DNA from: Bigelowiella natans CCMP2755
Taxonomy: Eukaryota; Cercozoa; Chlorarachniophyceae
Assembly (NCBI GenBank): GCA_000320545.1
Contig: ADNK01001812.1
Coordinates: forward strand, 35,001-72,863
Reading direction: 5' to 3'
DNA length: 37,863 bases
Shown: positions 19,453 to 31,240 of the stretch, piece by piece
Layout: the number at the start of each line of letters is the position of its first letter
How positions within the stretch are numbered: the first letter of the stretch is position 1
The notes under the pieces: model-generated
What the model was told of the DNA's origin: nothing
Seen by the model: only the letters and a program-made list of their open reading frames with translations
Database searches by the model: none
Position numbers and translations under genes: made by a program

Positions 19453-21333
19453 GAGCACACTCTAGTACTCAGATACGCTGCATGTAAGCGGAAATGTATG
19501 CACCTAGACATGCGTCGTCATGCAAAACTGTGGCTTACTTGTTATTTATCCCAACTGTCGTCGCAAGTATATCTAAATGAATTTTGAAAACATCCTGGCG
19601 CCTGTTCTATCTGACGCATCGGCAATATAAGTTGATTTCTCGATTTGACCAGATGGATGCGAGCATGCTAGCTTAGCTAGCATGGCGATATCTCATCTGC
19701 CTAGTCAACACTTACGATAGACACAAAAAATGCTAGCTTGCTATCATGGCTCGACACGGCACTGCGATCAGAGCATGCTAGCGCATGCATGCGTGCTAGC
19801 TTGGCTAGCTAGCTAGTTGGGTGTCTCGAGGTTTGCTTTGAAGCTTCTAGACTTCCTAGCTCTAGAGCTTCTTGTAGTTATCCACTTGCATTATGAGTAA
19901 GCGAGTACAAATATGCTAGCTAGCTAGCGCTAGCATGCTGGCATGCACACAGCAATTGTGCAAACGCGTGCAAACGCATATACTAGCTAGCTAGCTAGCT
20001 AAAAATATACACTAGCATGTACGTGCGCAACTCCAACTCCCTCAACACAAACGCACGTCACAAAAGCTAGCAAGGCTAGCTAGCTAGAAAGATGCGAGCA
20101 TTCTGGCTAGATTTCATCTAGTTGTGCAGGCATGCCTAACCAAGATGCCCTACGACACTAGCGTAGCTTCCGGTAAAGCAAAAGCTACGTGAAATTGATC
20201 TTGCTAGGCTAGTAGGTTGTGCTAGTGTGACATGCACATGCCCACGCTAGCACACGCTGCTTACTAGCTAAGCATAAACAGCTAGACAGGTCATTGCTAG
20301 CATTGCTAGATTGGTAGCTGCATGATCAAGTAAAAACAGAATGCCTAGATGAACTGAGACTCGCTAGCTCGCCAGCTCGCATGTGTCTCTCACTAGCTCG
20401 TTATGTTAGGCCAATATTTATTAGACGTGCATTTGTGAGTCTAGCTAGACGTAAACCCATCCATGCTACCATACACGTAAAGTTAATACACACAAGCTAG
20501 CAAGATGTGTGTAAGATGTACGTGTGCCAGCTTGTTAGCTATAGCTAGCGTGTCAAGCAAAATTCAACATAATCCAAGCTAGCGAGACTACAGTAGACAA
20601 TTGATTGAGTGTTAGCGTGGCATTGCGATATTATCGTGCAGTCTAGCAGGATGAAAGTGCATTAGAATTGCTAGATTGGTCGCGCGTAACTAGCGTAATG
20701 ATGAATGAAACGACCGATGATCGTCTCGATCTTTGCTGCGACCTTTTAAACAACTAGACGATGTCATCGTCATCGTAGCAGGTACGCCTATATCTAGACA
20801 GCGCGTGTTCGTATTTGTCCGGCGAGCTTCATGCTCGAAGATTTATTAATCAAACTTGTTTTTCGACGTAGCAAATAGACTTCGCTTCAATATTAAATAG
20901 GCAAAATAATCATGCTCTTTTGTACTTCGCTTTAACATTAAATGGGCAAAAAAATCATGTTCTTTTGTGCGTCTAATCTACTTAGAACACATCATCTCCC
21001 TCCTCCTCCTTTACTACTCCTTGTTCTCCGGCGAAGTGCCCTCCTTCTTCTCTTCGAGGATGCCTCCTTCTGCGCAGCTTCTACATTTTTCGCCTCTTCC
21101 AAATTGTCGTCATTATCTGTACAAACGCAACATTAAACTTGAAGCCTTGTATGTGCTGTGCGATTCCAATGGTACTACAGTTGCGGTAAATTTTAAATAA
21201 AAATAGAAATGAACAGACTTAAAAAAAAATAAAAAAAGAATAAAAACTTGTTTTCCCACACACAATGGACAAGGGAAAACTACGCCTGCATGGCGAAAAT
21301 GCGCGTTGTCTGCACGTCACAATCTCTTCGTAA
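19453..21333. other. Intergenic region between SNF2 copy B and the TopBP1-like gene
   Basis: The 3' ends of two convergent genes face each other here (plus gene ends 19452, minus gene ends 21334). I see no convincing coding exon. The left two thirds is the CTAG-rich island listed separately. From about 20760 to 21333 the sequence is ordinary, with short unsupported ORFs and a small A-rich stretch near 21220. Confidence 0.7.
19650..20760. repeat. CTAG/GCTAGC-rich island
   Basis: CTAG, mostly as the palindrome GCTAGC or as TAGCTAGCTAGC runs, recurs dozens of times in about 1.1 kb, along with GCATGC palindromes. Examples: 19659-19683, 19780-19815, 19915-19945, 19982-20001, 20067-20087. Spacing is irregular, so it is not a simple microsatellite. 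The motif is self-complementary and would favour many small hairpins. It is nearly absent from the coding parts of the window but dense again at 34670-35480. Confidence 0.85.
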
Positions 21334-22042
21334 CTAGACAACGTCACCGATTTCAATCAAATATCTTCCATGGTCCACACGTCCACCAGAGAGAACGTAA
21401 TCCACGATATAATCCGAACGCAAAAATGCCGCCTGAGGACGAGAAAAACAGTCGTGTTTAGAAGACTTGCCTCGCCCAAAACTCACCGCTCCCCCTTTCT
21501 ATTTCCCGCACTCGCAGCTACAGCACGGTGAGTATTCGTTACTATGTACGATGCCTTCAATAACACACACCTTGCTTGACCGAATCATATCCACTTCAAA
21601 ACCCCTGTCAACCATATCCAAGTGGTGAGCAAGCTGCTTCCGCGAAGGCGGCGGGAAGCCAAAGATTTGAGATAGGAAGAGAAAACGTTCCGAACAGAAT
21701 AGAAAACACCCCATGAGGTGAAGGGAAGGGGCGAGTTGGAAAAATAGACGGAGGAGGAGGAGAGAAAGAGCAGAAGTAAAGGCAATAGCCCACATCCAGA
21801 CACACCAAAAGATTATAATGTATATTTACGCAGCTTACATGATTTGCCTTGCGACACTTCGCTGCGAGTAGGATTCCGAGATGAGTACATAGTGTGTCAT
21901 TCGCTCGCTCGCTTCTTCGAGAATCGTTGCGCCGCCTACAGTGACATAAATTATTTTATTAAGATCCTATGAATGTGCGAAGGTGCTGCGCGCTTGTGTA
22001 TGTTTGTTTTTATGTTTATTCGTGCGAGCCAACGCCCTTTTG

Positions 22043-22092
<50 letters not shown>

Positions 22093-22271
22093 GTTGTGTG
22101 TGTGTGTGTGTGTATGTGTGTGTGCGTTTGTAAAATATCAAGTAGAAGCCATACCCTGCTGCAAAATAGCTCGCAGAAACGAAGTCTTATCCGATTTCTT
22201 AGCCGAAAATAGGTAAACCATCCAACCCTCAAATGGAGCAACCTATTACGTTGACATTACGTAAAAATATG

Positions 22272-22312
<41 letters not shown>

Positions 22313-22363
22313 GATAATCATTTGAGCGCCAAACAACAAAACTGCAGGATTTCAACACTCCTC

Positions 22364-22395
<32 letters not shown>

Positions 22396-22917
22396 GTCAT
22401 CGTCGTCGTCATCGTCGTTGTCATCGTCATCATCATCCTCGAGAGAATCTAAATCTAACCCTTGGCGCCTCCTCGCTGCCCTTCCACTTCTTGACCGCCT
22501 TCGTATTTATTGAACATAATCTATTCTGAGAGACAGCAAGGAACGAGCTACGGCTCCGCCAGCATTACTAACGTCGATCGATCTCCACGCCAAAACAAAG
22601 AAGATCGAAGCACTATAGGCCTCAAACACTCATAGAATACCGCTGATATGCTATATATTAACTATTAACAATCATAAGCTTGGAATCACAAAACGCAGGC
22701 CGCGCTGAAGCTGCTGATAGGAGCGAGCAAAATCGAGAGAAACGAGCTGGTGGCTACCGAGATGATGGTTTGCTGAGAGACGCTAGCAGCCTCTGCTGTC
22801 GTCCATTCAAAAGGCCGCATATCCAGAACTAGGTGATTCGTTTTTCTGTTTCGTTTGAAGGCAAAGGAAGGACAGCGTAATGACAATGAAAGACTTTGCC
22901 ATACATATATCTTCATA

Positions 22918-22959
<42 letters not shown>

Positions 22960-23210
22960 TCAATTATTTCTGTGCTTGTTGTGTATGTGTCGCTGTGTGA
23001 TGTGTATTTTGCGTGTGTGTGCGCGCGCGCTCTGTCGTCGCTTCTCCTACTTGTTGTGCTAGAAAGAACTACTTGTTTACCTGCATTCAACTAGGAATTC
23101 GCTGGTAAGAATGGGCACATCAGGAGTCACCATCGCCAGCACTACAGGAAGCGACCGCCCAAGCTTCTTCGCAACGAAATGCGTCCAGCCTCCTATGAGA
23201 GGGGTAGAGG

Positions 23211-23241
<31 letters not shown>

Positions 23242-25196
23242 GTGTCAAAGAGCTATTATTGTCCCCCCCCCCCCCCCCTCCACAGCAATTTTGGATTGGA
23301 GATTTGTAATTGAATCATAGAGCATGCAGCAGAGCCAAACACTATGGATCGTCAAAAGGAATCTGACGAAATCGATCGCTCCCGACGACTTATTTGATAG
23401 CCTTTCTCGCAACACGGAAAGCCAAACGGCGGCGCCGCCGCCGCCGCGGAGAAAAGGGTAGCGCGAGTCTTTCCCCTCAATCACCCTCAAGATGAAACGT
23501 ATGCATACATACATTGCTAATCCCAACCCTCCATCAAACACACCTTCAGCAATCTTGTGCTTGCCAGTCACAACAACGGCTCCTAGCTCTCCCTCGAGCA
23601 GCTGCCGAGCGTTTTTCACATCATCGTCATCCTCCTCACCCCCCCCCCCGCTTTCGGTAGCACCCTCCTCCCCAAAGCCGTAGAGAGCAAAAACCTTTCC
23701 TTTGCCCCGAGCTTTCCTTTCCCTTTCTCTCTTCTCCATCATCAGCTTCTTCCGGCGTGTGGCCTTTTTCGAGGGTTTCCGAGCTCCGCCCCCTCCACCC
23801 AGTCCCCCCCCCCTCTCGCCGTAGTAGTCTTCGGCCTCGTTGTCGGTATGGCCTGCGTTTATGGCGCCATCGAGGGATGGGTAAGGCTGGGATTGCGAGT
23901 GATGCGTTGCGTATTCGCGGTCGTATTCATCCTCTTCATCCACGTCAGCTGCGAGGCCAGCGCTCCCCACCAATCCCGTGCTGCTTCCTATCGAGTCCGA
24001 AGACGAGGTCAAGGCAGGGACGGGAGAGGGGGGAGGAGGGGGAGGGGAGGTAGGATTTAGGCAATGAATGAGACGAACGCAAACAACTAATCTTCGGCAT
24101 GCCCTCTTCGTCTACAAAAACAGCATCAATCGTGTATTTCTTAACGATGGGCTGCTTGCAAGTGACCGCTCTCCCCCAATCACAAACATCCACTTTCACC
24201 AATACAAACGCTGCTACCACAAACACTTCTTCTCCTTCTCCTCCTCCTTCTTCTTCTTCTTTTTCCATCCTCACCCAGATCGAAGTCCAGCCCAGTGCTG
24301 TTGTCCTCCTCGTCAATCTCCTTCCAAGTCTTGAAGCGTTTGCGGCGCGTGACCCTCGCCCCACCCGCTCTCTTCTTGCTTCGGGCAGGGACGAAATTGC
24401 TGGCACCGTTGTCCGGCTGCTCTACTGCCTCAGAAGACATGGAATTTGTTGTGGTCACTGGCGTTGGGGAGAGGGGGCTGCGGAGCGGGCGACGTCGGCG
24501 ATTGGTTGCCGTGCTGCTCGCAGCTAGCTTTGCCTTCACTTGCGTAGTGGTGGTGGTGGTGGTGGTAGCAGCTTGGGACTCCGCAGGTGTATTCCCCGGC
24601 TGTTTCTTGCCTATTGTCAGCAGCTTTGAGTGCTGGTGCTGGTGCTGCTGATGCTGCTCGCCAAGGAGAAAGCAGAACCGCTCAGGAACCCTTTTCTATA
24701 GGTCATGATTGGTCGGGAGGAGAGGAGGGAGGGGGGGGGGGGGGGGGTGAGATGAGCTTCTGAGGATGGGGCACGATGCATTGTTGCCAAAACAGAAAAG
24801 CATGGTCATTTCGATTTTGGTTCTCTTGGGAGCTGCTACTTCTACTCCTCTCAAAAACTGCCCCACGACGGCATGCCTACCAAACGGTTTGCTTCAACGC
24901 AGCGCATTGCCCAGGAGACGCTCGCCTAATGTTGGAAGACGAGGTAGAAAAAGGAGGAGGCAAAGAGCATCAATTGCGCCGATGTTTAACAGAGCGAGGC
25001 GAGTACTTAGACATCGAATCCAGTCTCGATCACACGGACAACGATACATGTCGAGCATGATCTACTGAGAACATTGGCCACGTTCGTATTTATGCATGTA
25101 TATACTTATCAGTAGTCACTGACCACGACGATGTCCTCCCTAGCGTTTTCTTTTCCGCCTATGGATATAGATAATGTTAGGATATATATATTAATA

Positions 25197-25237
<41 letters not shown>

Positions 25238-25664
25238 TCCAATACACATCATCATCGTCCTTGTTTGTTTGTTTGTGCTCAACCTGCCGACACCTCCCTG
25301 AATGCTTCCTGCCTTGCTGCTGCATCATCGCCCCCCCCGTCCACCCCACGGCTCTTGTTAAAAGCGCTCCCTAAAAAACAATGGCCATCAGCATGCTCGA
25401 CTTCACATTCCCCCCCGATGCTTTGCCTTCTATTACCGACGAGGAGGTGCGTGACGGATGCAGTCATCTTTGGCACGATTTGGCCTGGAAAAATACCGAA
25501 GGCAAGGCAAAACCACGATGTTACCACGGAAGAAAATATATGAGACGTTTCTGAGGAGAGGCTAGTGTTGCGAGAATAGTTTCATTTCTAGGTTTTTACT
25601 ACTTTCTCCAAAGCGAACAAAGGAAATACCTCCTCTCTCACTCACTCTCTCTTTCACTCTCTCT

Positions 25665-25706
<42 letters not shown>

Positions 25707-28700
25707 TACACACATACATAAATACAAACATACAGAGTGAGGAAGAGAGGAAGAGAGTAGGAGAGGAAGAGAGAAAGAGAGAGAGAAAGAGAGAGAAAGA
25801 GAGAAGGCGAAAGAGAAGTAGTTCATCATTCAAAGGCTCCGTACATAGCCGCTCGAAGTGCTCGTAACAGCCTTTCTTGGCCCTTAGGATTTCCCTGGCC
25901 TTCTCGGTGAGGTAGCAAATGGGAGGAGGCTCAAAGGAGGACGACGAAGGAGAGGAGGGTGAATGCTGCAGTTTCGCATCAGCGTCCTCGCTAACGTTGC
26001 TTCTATGGAGATCATTGCCTCCTCCATTCACCTAAAGGCGTGGTCGCGAGGAAAGAGGGGGGGTAGCAAATGCCATGAGAGCATGAGATGACGGTCAGTT
26101 TCGTAAACGACGATGTCAGAAGCAGAGTTATATAAAGGTACGTTCATCTTACGGAATATCCTCCTTCTTCCTTTCAGTACTTTACACTCCTACATCCCTC
26201 CCCCCTCCCCCCCCCCTCCCCCCTCCTCTCTCCTCTGGATAGATGACTATACGATGAAGGAATGGCCCCCCGCATAATATTGTTACCCGTGTTGGAGCGA
26301 TTGTCCGCCTCGCTTTTCTCCGCAACGTGCTCTTGCTGCATTGTGATCCGGAGCTTTGCTGCCGCCTCCTTTTATCGTCAGTATCCCCTATTGACGATAG
26401 CGCCCGATTTAAGCCTCTTTCGAATAGATTGCCGATGTCATCAGCACCATCGTCAAGGCCTCCTTCGTCGCCATCTTTCCTTCCTCCGCTTTGATCTTGG
26501 GCACTTGTGCGATCCGCGCTCATCGCATCTCCGTGCTTTTCTTCTTCTTCTTCTTCTTCATCTTCTTCTTCTTCTTCTCGAGTCTCATTCTCCTCCTCCT
26601 TCCCCTCGCCGCTGCTTCGCTTGGAACTGATGATGAGGCGTGGCTTTATTCGTCTGGGGTTCGTCATCTTGCAGCCAGCGCCGCGAGCTTTTAAGAGGAC
26701 TTGCGAGACTACTGCTGCTGCTCCGCGTTTCCGGGAGGACGAGGAAGAGGAGGAGGAGGAGGAAGATACTGCTGCTGCTGTTTCTGTTTGATCTCCTCCC
26801 TGCTGCTCACGAACGATTTTGTCTCGTGTATGATGACTTTGCGCTGCTGCTGCTGCTGCTGTTGGTGTATCATCAGTAGCTGCCGCAGACACAACGGTAG
26901 GAGCAGCAGGGGCGGAGGAAGAAGCAGGTTGGCTTCCTAGGACTGGGTAGTTTTCACTTGGGCTGATTGAAGGAATGGGGGGGGGGGGGGGGGGAGGGGG
27001 TCAGTGGCAATGCAGAGGAGACCGCTAGAAAATGTGTCGTTACGACAATTTTCGAACAATGTGCTCCTGATTAAATCTCAGCCTTTCGCAGCGCACTGCA
27101 CTTATGGCGATAGGTTATTACGGGAGATTTGATTATATCTCCCTCGAAGTCTTAATGGCATCATTATCATCATCATCACATCCTCGTCATCGTATGAATC
27201 TCCCTCTTTTCTCTCCTCCTTCTCCTCTTCCTACTCCTCCTCCTCATCATCATCATCTTCTTCTGCTTCTTCTTCCTGTTAGATCTCACTCACAGTGGCC
27301 GCAAAGCACGAACGCTATCGACAAGCCACATCGAATTCACCCTCTTCACCCCCCACTCTGGAGCTCTCTTGTACTTGCTGCCCTTCGGCTAGGAAGGGGT
27401 GGGGAGGGAAGGGGGGGGGGGGGGGGGGGGGGGAGTGATAAATGGGTTAGTGAACTGGCGAGAAGTGTTTTGCTCATAGCACTTTTGCTGCTGCTTGACA
27501 CACAACGAATTACCTGCCTGCACACAAGATGCGTGTGGGACTTCCGAAGCTCCTCCGTACAGCGAATATTGCCGACGCGCGCCATGCGCCTTAACTCCTC
27601 ACGCTCATCCTTGACAAACCCCGTCAGCGAGATGCGTATCTTCGCGAAACCTGACGACGACGAGGACGCGCTTATCGAGGAGGAGCCCGCCTCGGCGATA
27701 GAGCCGCTGCTGCTGTCCTTGCTGTTGCCGCCAGCGGCCCTTTTGCGTGAATCCAGCACCGATGGTCCTGTCGCGCCTGCGTTTGGGCCCGGCCTTGCGG
27801 CGTAGCGCTTCCAGTCTTCCTGCGGCTTGATAAGACGGCTCTGCGTCGCACATGCCACGACCCACTCGGGTGTCACTGCACACGGTACCATGGTCCTCCC
27901 CTCCCCTCGTTCGCGCTCGTCTCCCTCCCTGCATACGCGGTGAAAGCTGCCTGACCAGACCTCGCAGATCACGTAATCAGCAGGGGAGAGAGGGTTGGAA
28001 GAGGAGGAGGAGGAGGAAGAGGAGGCAGCATCCGTTTTCGTAAGCTCGACTAATTGGCCTCCGCAGCACTTGACTTGGTTCGTGAGGGCGAGGTGCTGCT
28101 GGAGGGTGAGAGATGATATCGAGCCCAAGGCAAACCGCAGGCCATTGAATATGCTGCTGCTAGAAGAAGAGGAAGAGGGGGAGGAGGGGGAGGGAGGGAA
28201 CGAGAGCGCGGAAGACCCCCTCGCGGAAGACTTCTCTTTCAGCCGTCGTGATTGCTTCTCCAACGAGTTCCGGCTGGAGCCTCCCTCTCCTACTACCCCA
28301 AAGCTGCTATTTGCCCTTTTCAACGATGTACCGTTCAGCGAGATCGATCGATTCAGTCGCGGTCGCTGCCGTAGTTTCTCATCGAGGAGGAGCGAAGACG
28401 CCGCCTTGCCACCTCCTCCAGCTGCTGTCATATTGCAAGATAACGTCGTGGACTGCTTGCCCATAGCGACTGGAATCGTCCTTGGCTCAGCCATAAGGCT
28501 TGTGGATCTTTGAAGCCTCTTCGCCTTCAATCGTTGCGAGAGGGTGCCTGCGGTGCTGCATCCTCCGGCGCCTGGATGTGATGACAATCGCGTCCCTCTC
28601 CTCAATGGGCGAGTATCACCAGCGTCTCCTCCCGCTGCGCCATCGTCCTTCTTCTTCAGGCTCTTGAGGAAGTTTGAGAAGTCCGTGTCCGCCATGGGAG

Positions 28701-30536
28701 GGGCCTCTTTCGCCGCCCCTGCCCCCGCCCCCCATGCTGGCATGGAGGATGCAGGGGTGGGAAGGCCAGAAGATAGGTCATCGCCTTGCCTCGTCTGAGA
28801 GCCCGGAATTTGACTCACCTCGCGCATGATGACATCCCTGCCGTCACTGCCTCCTCCCCCTCCTCCATCTCCTCCCCCCGCCTTCTCCGTTACAGAGCCA
28901 GTATTGAAGGAGTGAGTGGAAAGCGACGAGGGGCCCACCAACTCCGAAGCTGAAGAGGCTGTTGTCTTCCGGCGGCGGAGGCGACTCAAAATCCGGTTCC
29001 GGATAAAGAAATCCTCTGTTGAAGCCTGTGGATGGCGGTTGTTATGCAGGGAGGGGAGGGAGGAGGGGGGGAGGGGGGGGGGGAGAGGAATCAGAACACG
29101 AACACAACAAGTGGGATGTACAACGGGGAGAAAGGAAATGCGGAGGGCCGGGAGCGACGGATGAACGGGTAATATCTAAAGGATATAGGAAGGGAGAAGG
29201 TTCTCTCTATGCAGAGTAGTATCACACCAGTCCTCGATCCCGGTAACAAGCCTCCAACCATGCGGGGGAGAGAGGAGCTTCTGCCATATTGCCAACAAAG
29301 TTTACGGAATACCCAGCCGCCATAGCTGCCTGCTGCACTGCCCGGAGAGATGAAGCGACGATGTGGGTGGTGAATTTCGACACTTGGTTCGTCAAGTAGG
29401 TGCCACCCCCTGCGTTAATGATTTTCTTGCACCGCTCTGCTTGAGGGGGGGAGAGGCCGACAAGGGACACGAAGAGGGCCTCCAGGAACGTGTCGTCCTT
29501 GTCATTATAGGTAATTGTTTCCCCGCCGGACATTTGGAAGGAGCAGCTTGGCTTGCTACATGAGACCTCTTCCTCCTCCTCCTCCTCCTCCTCGTAGCAA
29601 GCCGATTTTACAGCTCGGGCATTATTCATCTCCCCTCTCCTGCCACCCCCCTTTTCCTCTGCCTCTTCTTCCTCTTCTTCCTCTCCCTCCCTCCCCAGGA
29701 GTTCGATTTGGTCCTTCACTACCAAAAACCTTTGGTACACACGGGCCGCCCCTTTTTGGTTGATCTTGGCCTGCAGCCACTCCTCGCGTACCACAGGGAT
29801 GCCCTCGGCCACAGCGTACCTTCAAACAGCAATATCGTCACCAAGACGTGGGGGGAGGGGGGGGGGTTCGACAGAATCGCACGAATAAAAGGAAGATGAA
29901 TCTTAACTACGATCGTTTTTCGGCCCCAGCGCTCTCACCTGAGCTTCTCGCTGTTTGGATTTGGGGGCATTGCGGTGATAAGAATCGTGGTTGTTTTCGT
30001 CAAAGCCGACATGTAGTCGCCCCCGTGGTCGCGCACTCGCTGCTGGATATGACCGCGGTCTTCTGCGCTGACGCCGGTGACGCAGATACCCATACCTTTC
30101 AACACCTTCACTTTGTGCTCCTCCTCGGATGCCATCTCTCCGCAGCGGAAGCTCTCGAATACCCAAGACGCCATCACAATCTCGCACGTCCCCCACTTCA
30201 GAGCAACCTGTAACACGGGTCAGAAAGCCAAAAAATGAACTCCATCTTGGCTGATTGGCCGTAGTCCCTATCAATTCTTAAATACTGATAAAACGGAAGA
30301 GGGGGGGGGGGTGCCATACATCGTATTTTTTGGTCGTCGTAGAGTGAGCAACGAGGTGCGTGACGTCTTTGCTTAAGGTCTGCGCATAGGAACCACCCAT
30401 GCTACACACTAAGAGTTTGATCGCAGCCTTCAATTCATTCTCGAGACCCTAAAGGGAATAGAAAGTTAGAAAGAGCTTTGGTTGACATCAATAAGGCTGG
30501 AAGCTCTCAGATTCTTAGTGTATTGTACACACACAC

Positions 30537-30583
<47 letters not shown>

Positions 30584-31240
30584 CACATATAAATATTTAT
30601 AATATATTATGTGTTAATAAATTTTGTCCATGGTCTCAAGTTTATGTATTCATGTTTGAATTTATCGGTACCGAGCAACATATCTTCTTGCCGTGGAAAA
30701 AACGAGAGAAACATTTAATACGCGCAGCCAATAGATCCCCCGTTGAGCTTAGAAGGGCACTCTCAGATATCAGCTGACGGCCTTTCCGGGGAATCAATTT
30801 TGATAGCTCAGGGTCCGACGTTTCGTCATCCAGATCCTTAATTGTTCAAGAGATATACAGCCGGAAAACAACACGACTTGAATCAACTTCTGCATCGAAA
30901 TAGCACATACGTAAGAAACTCTGTTCTAATTTACCTCGCTGAGGCTAAAAACGTGAACATAAGCTTTGCTTTTATCTGGAATTTCTTTCAACAACACTAA
31001 GCCCTCCTGCCGGCCGCACAACAGCACCCAAACGATATTTATCATTAGAAGTGACGTTCAATGCCCCGTTGAAAATGAACACTTTTGAATCTCATGTACG
31101 CATATACATCCTGCTTTACTCGCACGGCACTACATCTAAATCAGTTAAAACATTACTGTTGATACCTCATTGATCCGTTGCTGTAAGAGCCGAGGATGGG
31201 GGCAGCTCGGGTCTATGAAGACCTGGTGGGGGCCGCCCAT
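21334..31240 (-). CDS. TOPBP1-like: TopBP1/Dpb11-type multi-BRCT checkpoint scaffold
   Basis: Exons, minus strand: 31166-31240, 30935-31006, 30672-30836, 30320-30448, 29939-30207, 29228-29819, 27514-29025, 27294-27388, 26287-26962, 25845-26031, 25437-25484, 25294-25370, [unresolved 24696-25293], 24275-24695, 24088-24192, 23544-23987, 23081-23192, 22758-22845, 22460-22498, 22155-22242, 21839-21935, about 21571-21650, 21334-21432. Starts MGGPHQVFIDP. BRCT hallmarks: FFHGKKICCSGLEN, MGGSYAQTLSKDVTHLVA, KKYDVALKWG (BRCT1); GICVTGV, VVREEWL (2); INAGGGTYL, TTHIVASS, SPAWLEACY (3); CCGGQLVEL, VTPEWVVACA (4); ISLTGF, HTHLVCRQ, WLVDSVRALRP (5); MTASVTHLLVGSAFN (6); GGWTHFVAKKLGRS, SEFLVEC (7); FEGWMVYLFSAKKS, MTHYVLISESYSQRS, DYIVDYVLSGGRVDHGRY (8). 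A degenerate BRCT0-like start is possible. Repeat number and spacing fit TopBP1, the scaffold for replication initiation and ATR activation. Low-complexity Ser, Glu and Lys linkers fill exons 7 and 9. Weak points: the end of BRCT6, the start of the exon ending at 21571, and an alternative stop at 22686. Confidence 0.82.
22047..22118. repeat. (TA)n(TG)n microsatellite in a late BRCT-gene intron
   Basis: TA tract 22047-22088 then TG to about 22118, between the exons FEGWMVYLF and MTHYVLIS of the TopBP1-like gene. Confidence 0.95.
22274..22309. repeat. (TA)n microsatellite in a late BRCT-gene intron
   Basis: TA tract in the intron that also holds the TCA trinucleotide repeat at 22364-22439. Confidence 0.95.
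22364..22439. repeat. (TCA)n/(TCG)n trinucleotide repeat
   Basis: About 76 bp of TCA with some TCG. Read on the minus strand in one frame it would give a long poly-Asp tract, and on the plus strand poly-Ser. I prefer an intronic reading, because the flanking 39-nt exon (AVKKWKGSEEAPR) splices in phase around it, but an Asp-rich linker cannot be excluded. Confidence 0.8.
22921..22955. repeat. (TA)n microsatellite in BRCT7 intron
   Basis: TA tract between exons 23081-23192 and 22758-22845 of the TopBP1-like gene. Confidence 0.95.
23214..23281. repeat. (GA)n and poly-C tracts in one intron
   Basis: GA tract 23214-23241 and a C run 23263-23280, in the intron between exons 23544-23987 and 23081-23192. 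A long ORF reading through this intron is spurious. Confidence 0.92.
25200..25234. repeat. (TA)n microsatellite near the unresolved BRCT6 exons
   Basis: TA tract in the intron following exon 25294-25370 of the TopBP1-like gene, in the region where the exon chain could not be closed. Confidence 0.95.
25640..25812. repeat. (CT)n and (GA)n tracts facing each other in one intron
   Basis: A CT tract (about 25640-25700) and a GA tract (about 25740-25812) form an imperfect inverted repeat around an ACACATACATAAATAC spacer, so the intron RNA could fold into a long hairpin. It lies between exons 25845-26031 and 25437-25484. Confidence 0.85.
30539..30580. repeat. (TA)n microsatellite in BRCT1 intron
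   Basis: TA tract in the intron that splits BRCT1 after KKICCS (exons 30672-30836 and 30320-30448). Confidence 0.95.

Noticed and set aside
19650-20760. CTAG-rich island as a CRISPR array or satellite
   Set aside because: No fixed repeat length or spacer regularity, and the genome is eukaryotic.
22322-22513. Plus-strand poly-Ser ORF
   Set aside because: Created by the TCA repeat. The flanks read as exons of the minus-strand BRCT gene.
23245-24012. Minus-strand ORF of 255 codons read as one exon
   Set aside because: Only its first part is coding. After AE/GGT a donor leads to the GGWTHFVAKK exon, and the rest reads through an intron with a poly-C run.
27995-28513. Plus-strand ORF of 172 codons
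   Set aside because: Antisense shadow of BRCT-gene exon 7, which has the motifs and correct splice phases.
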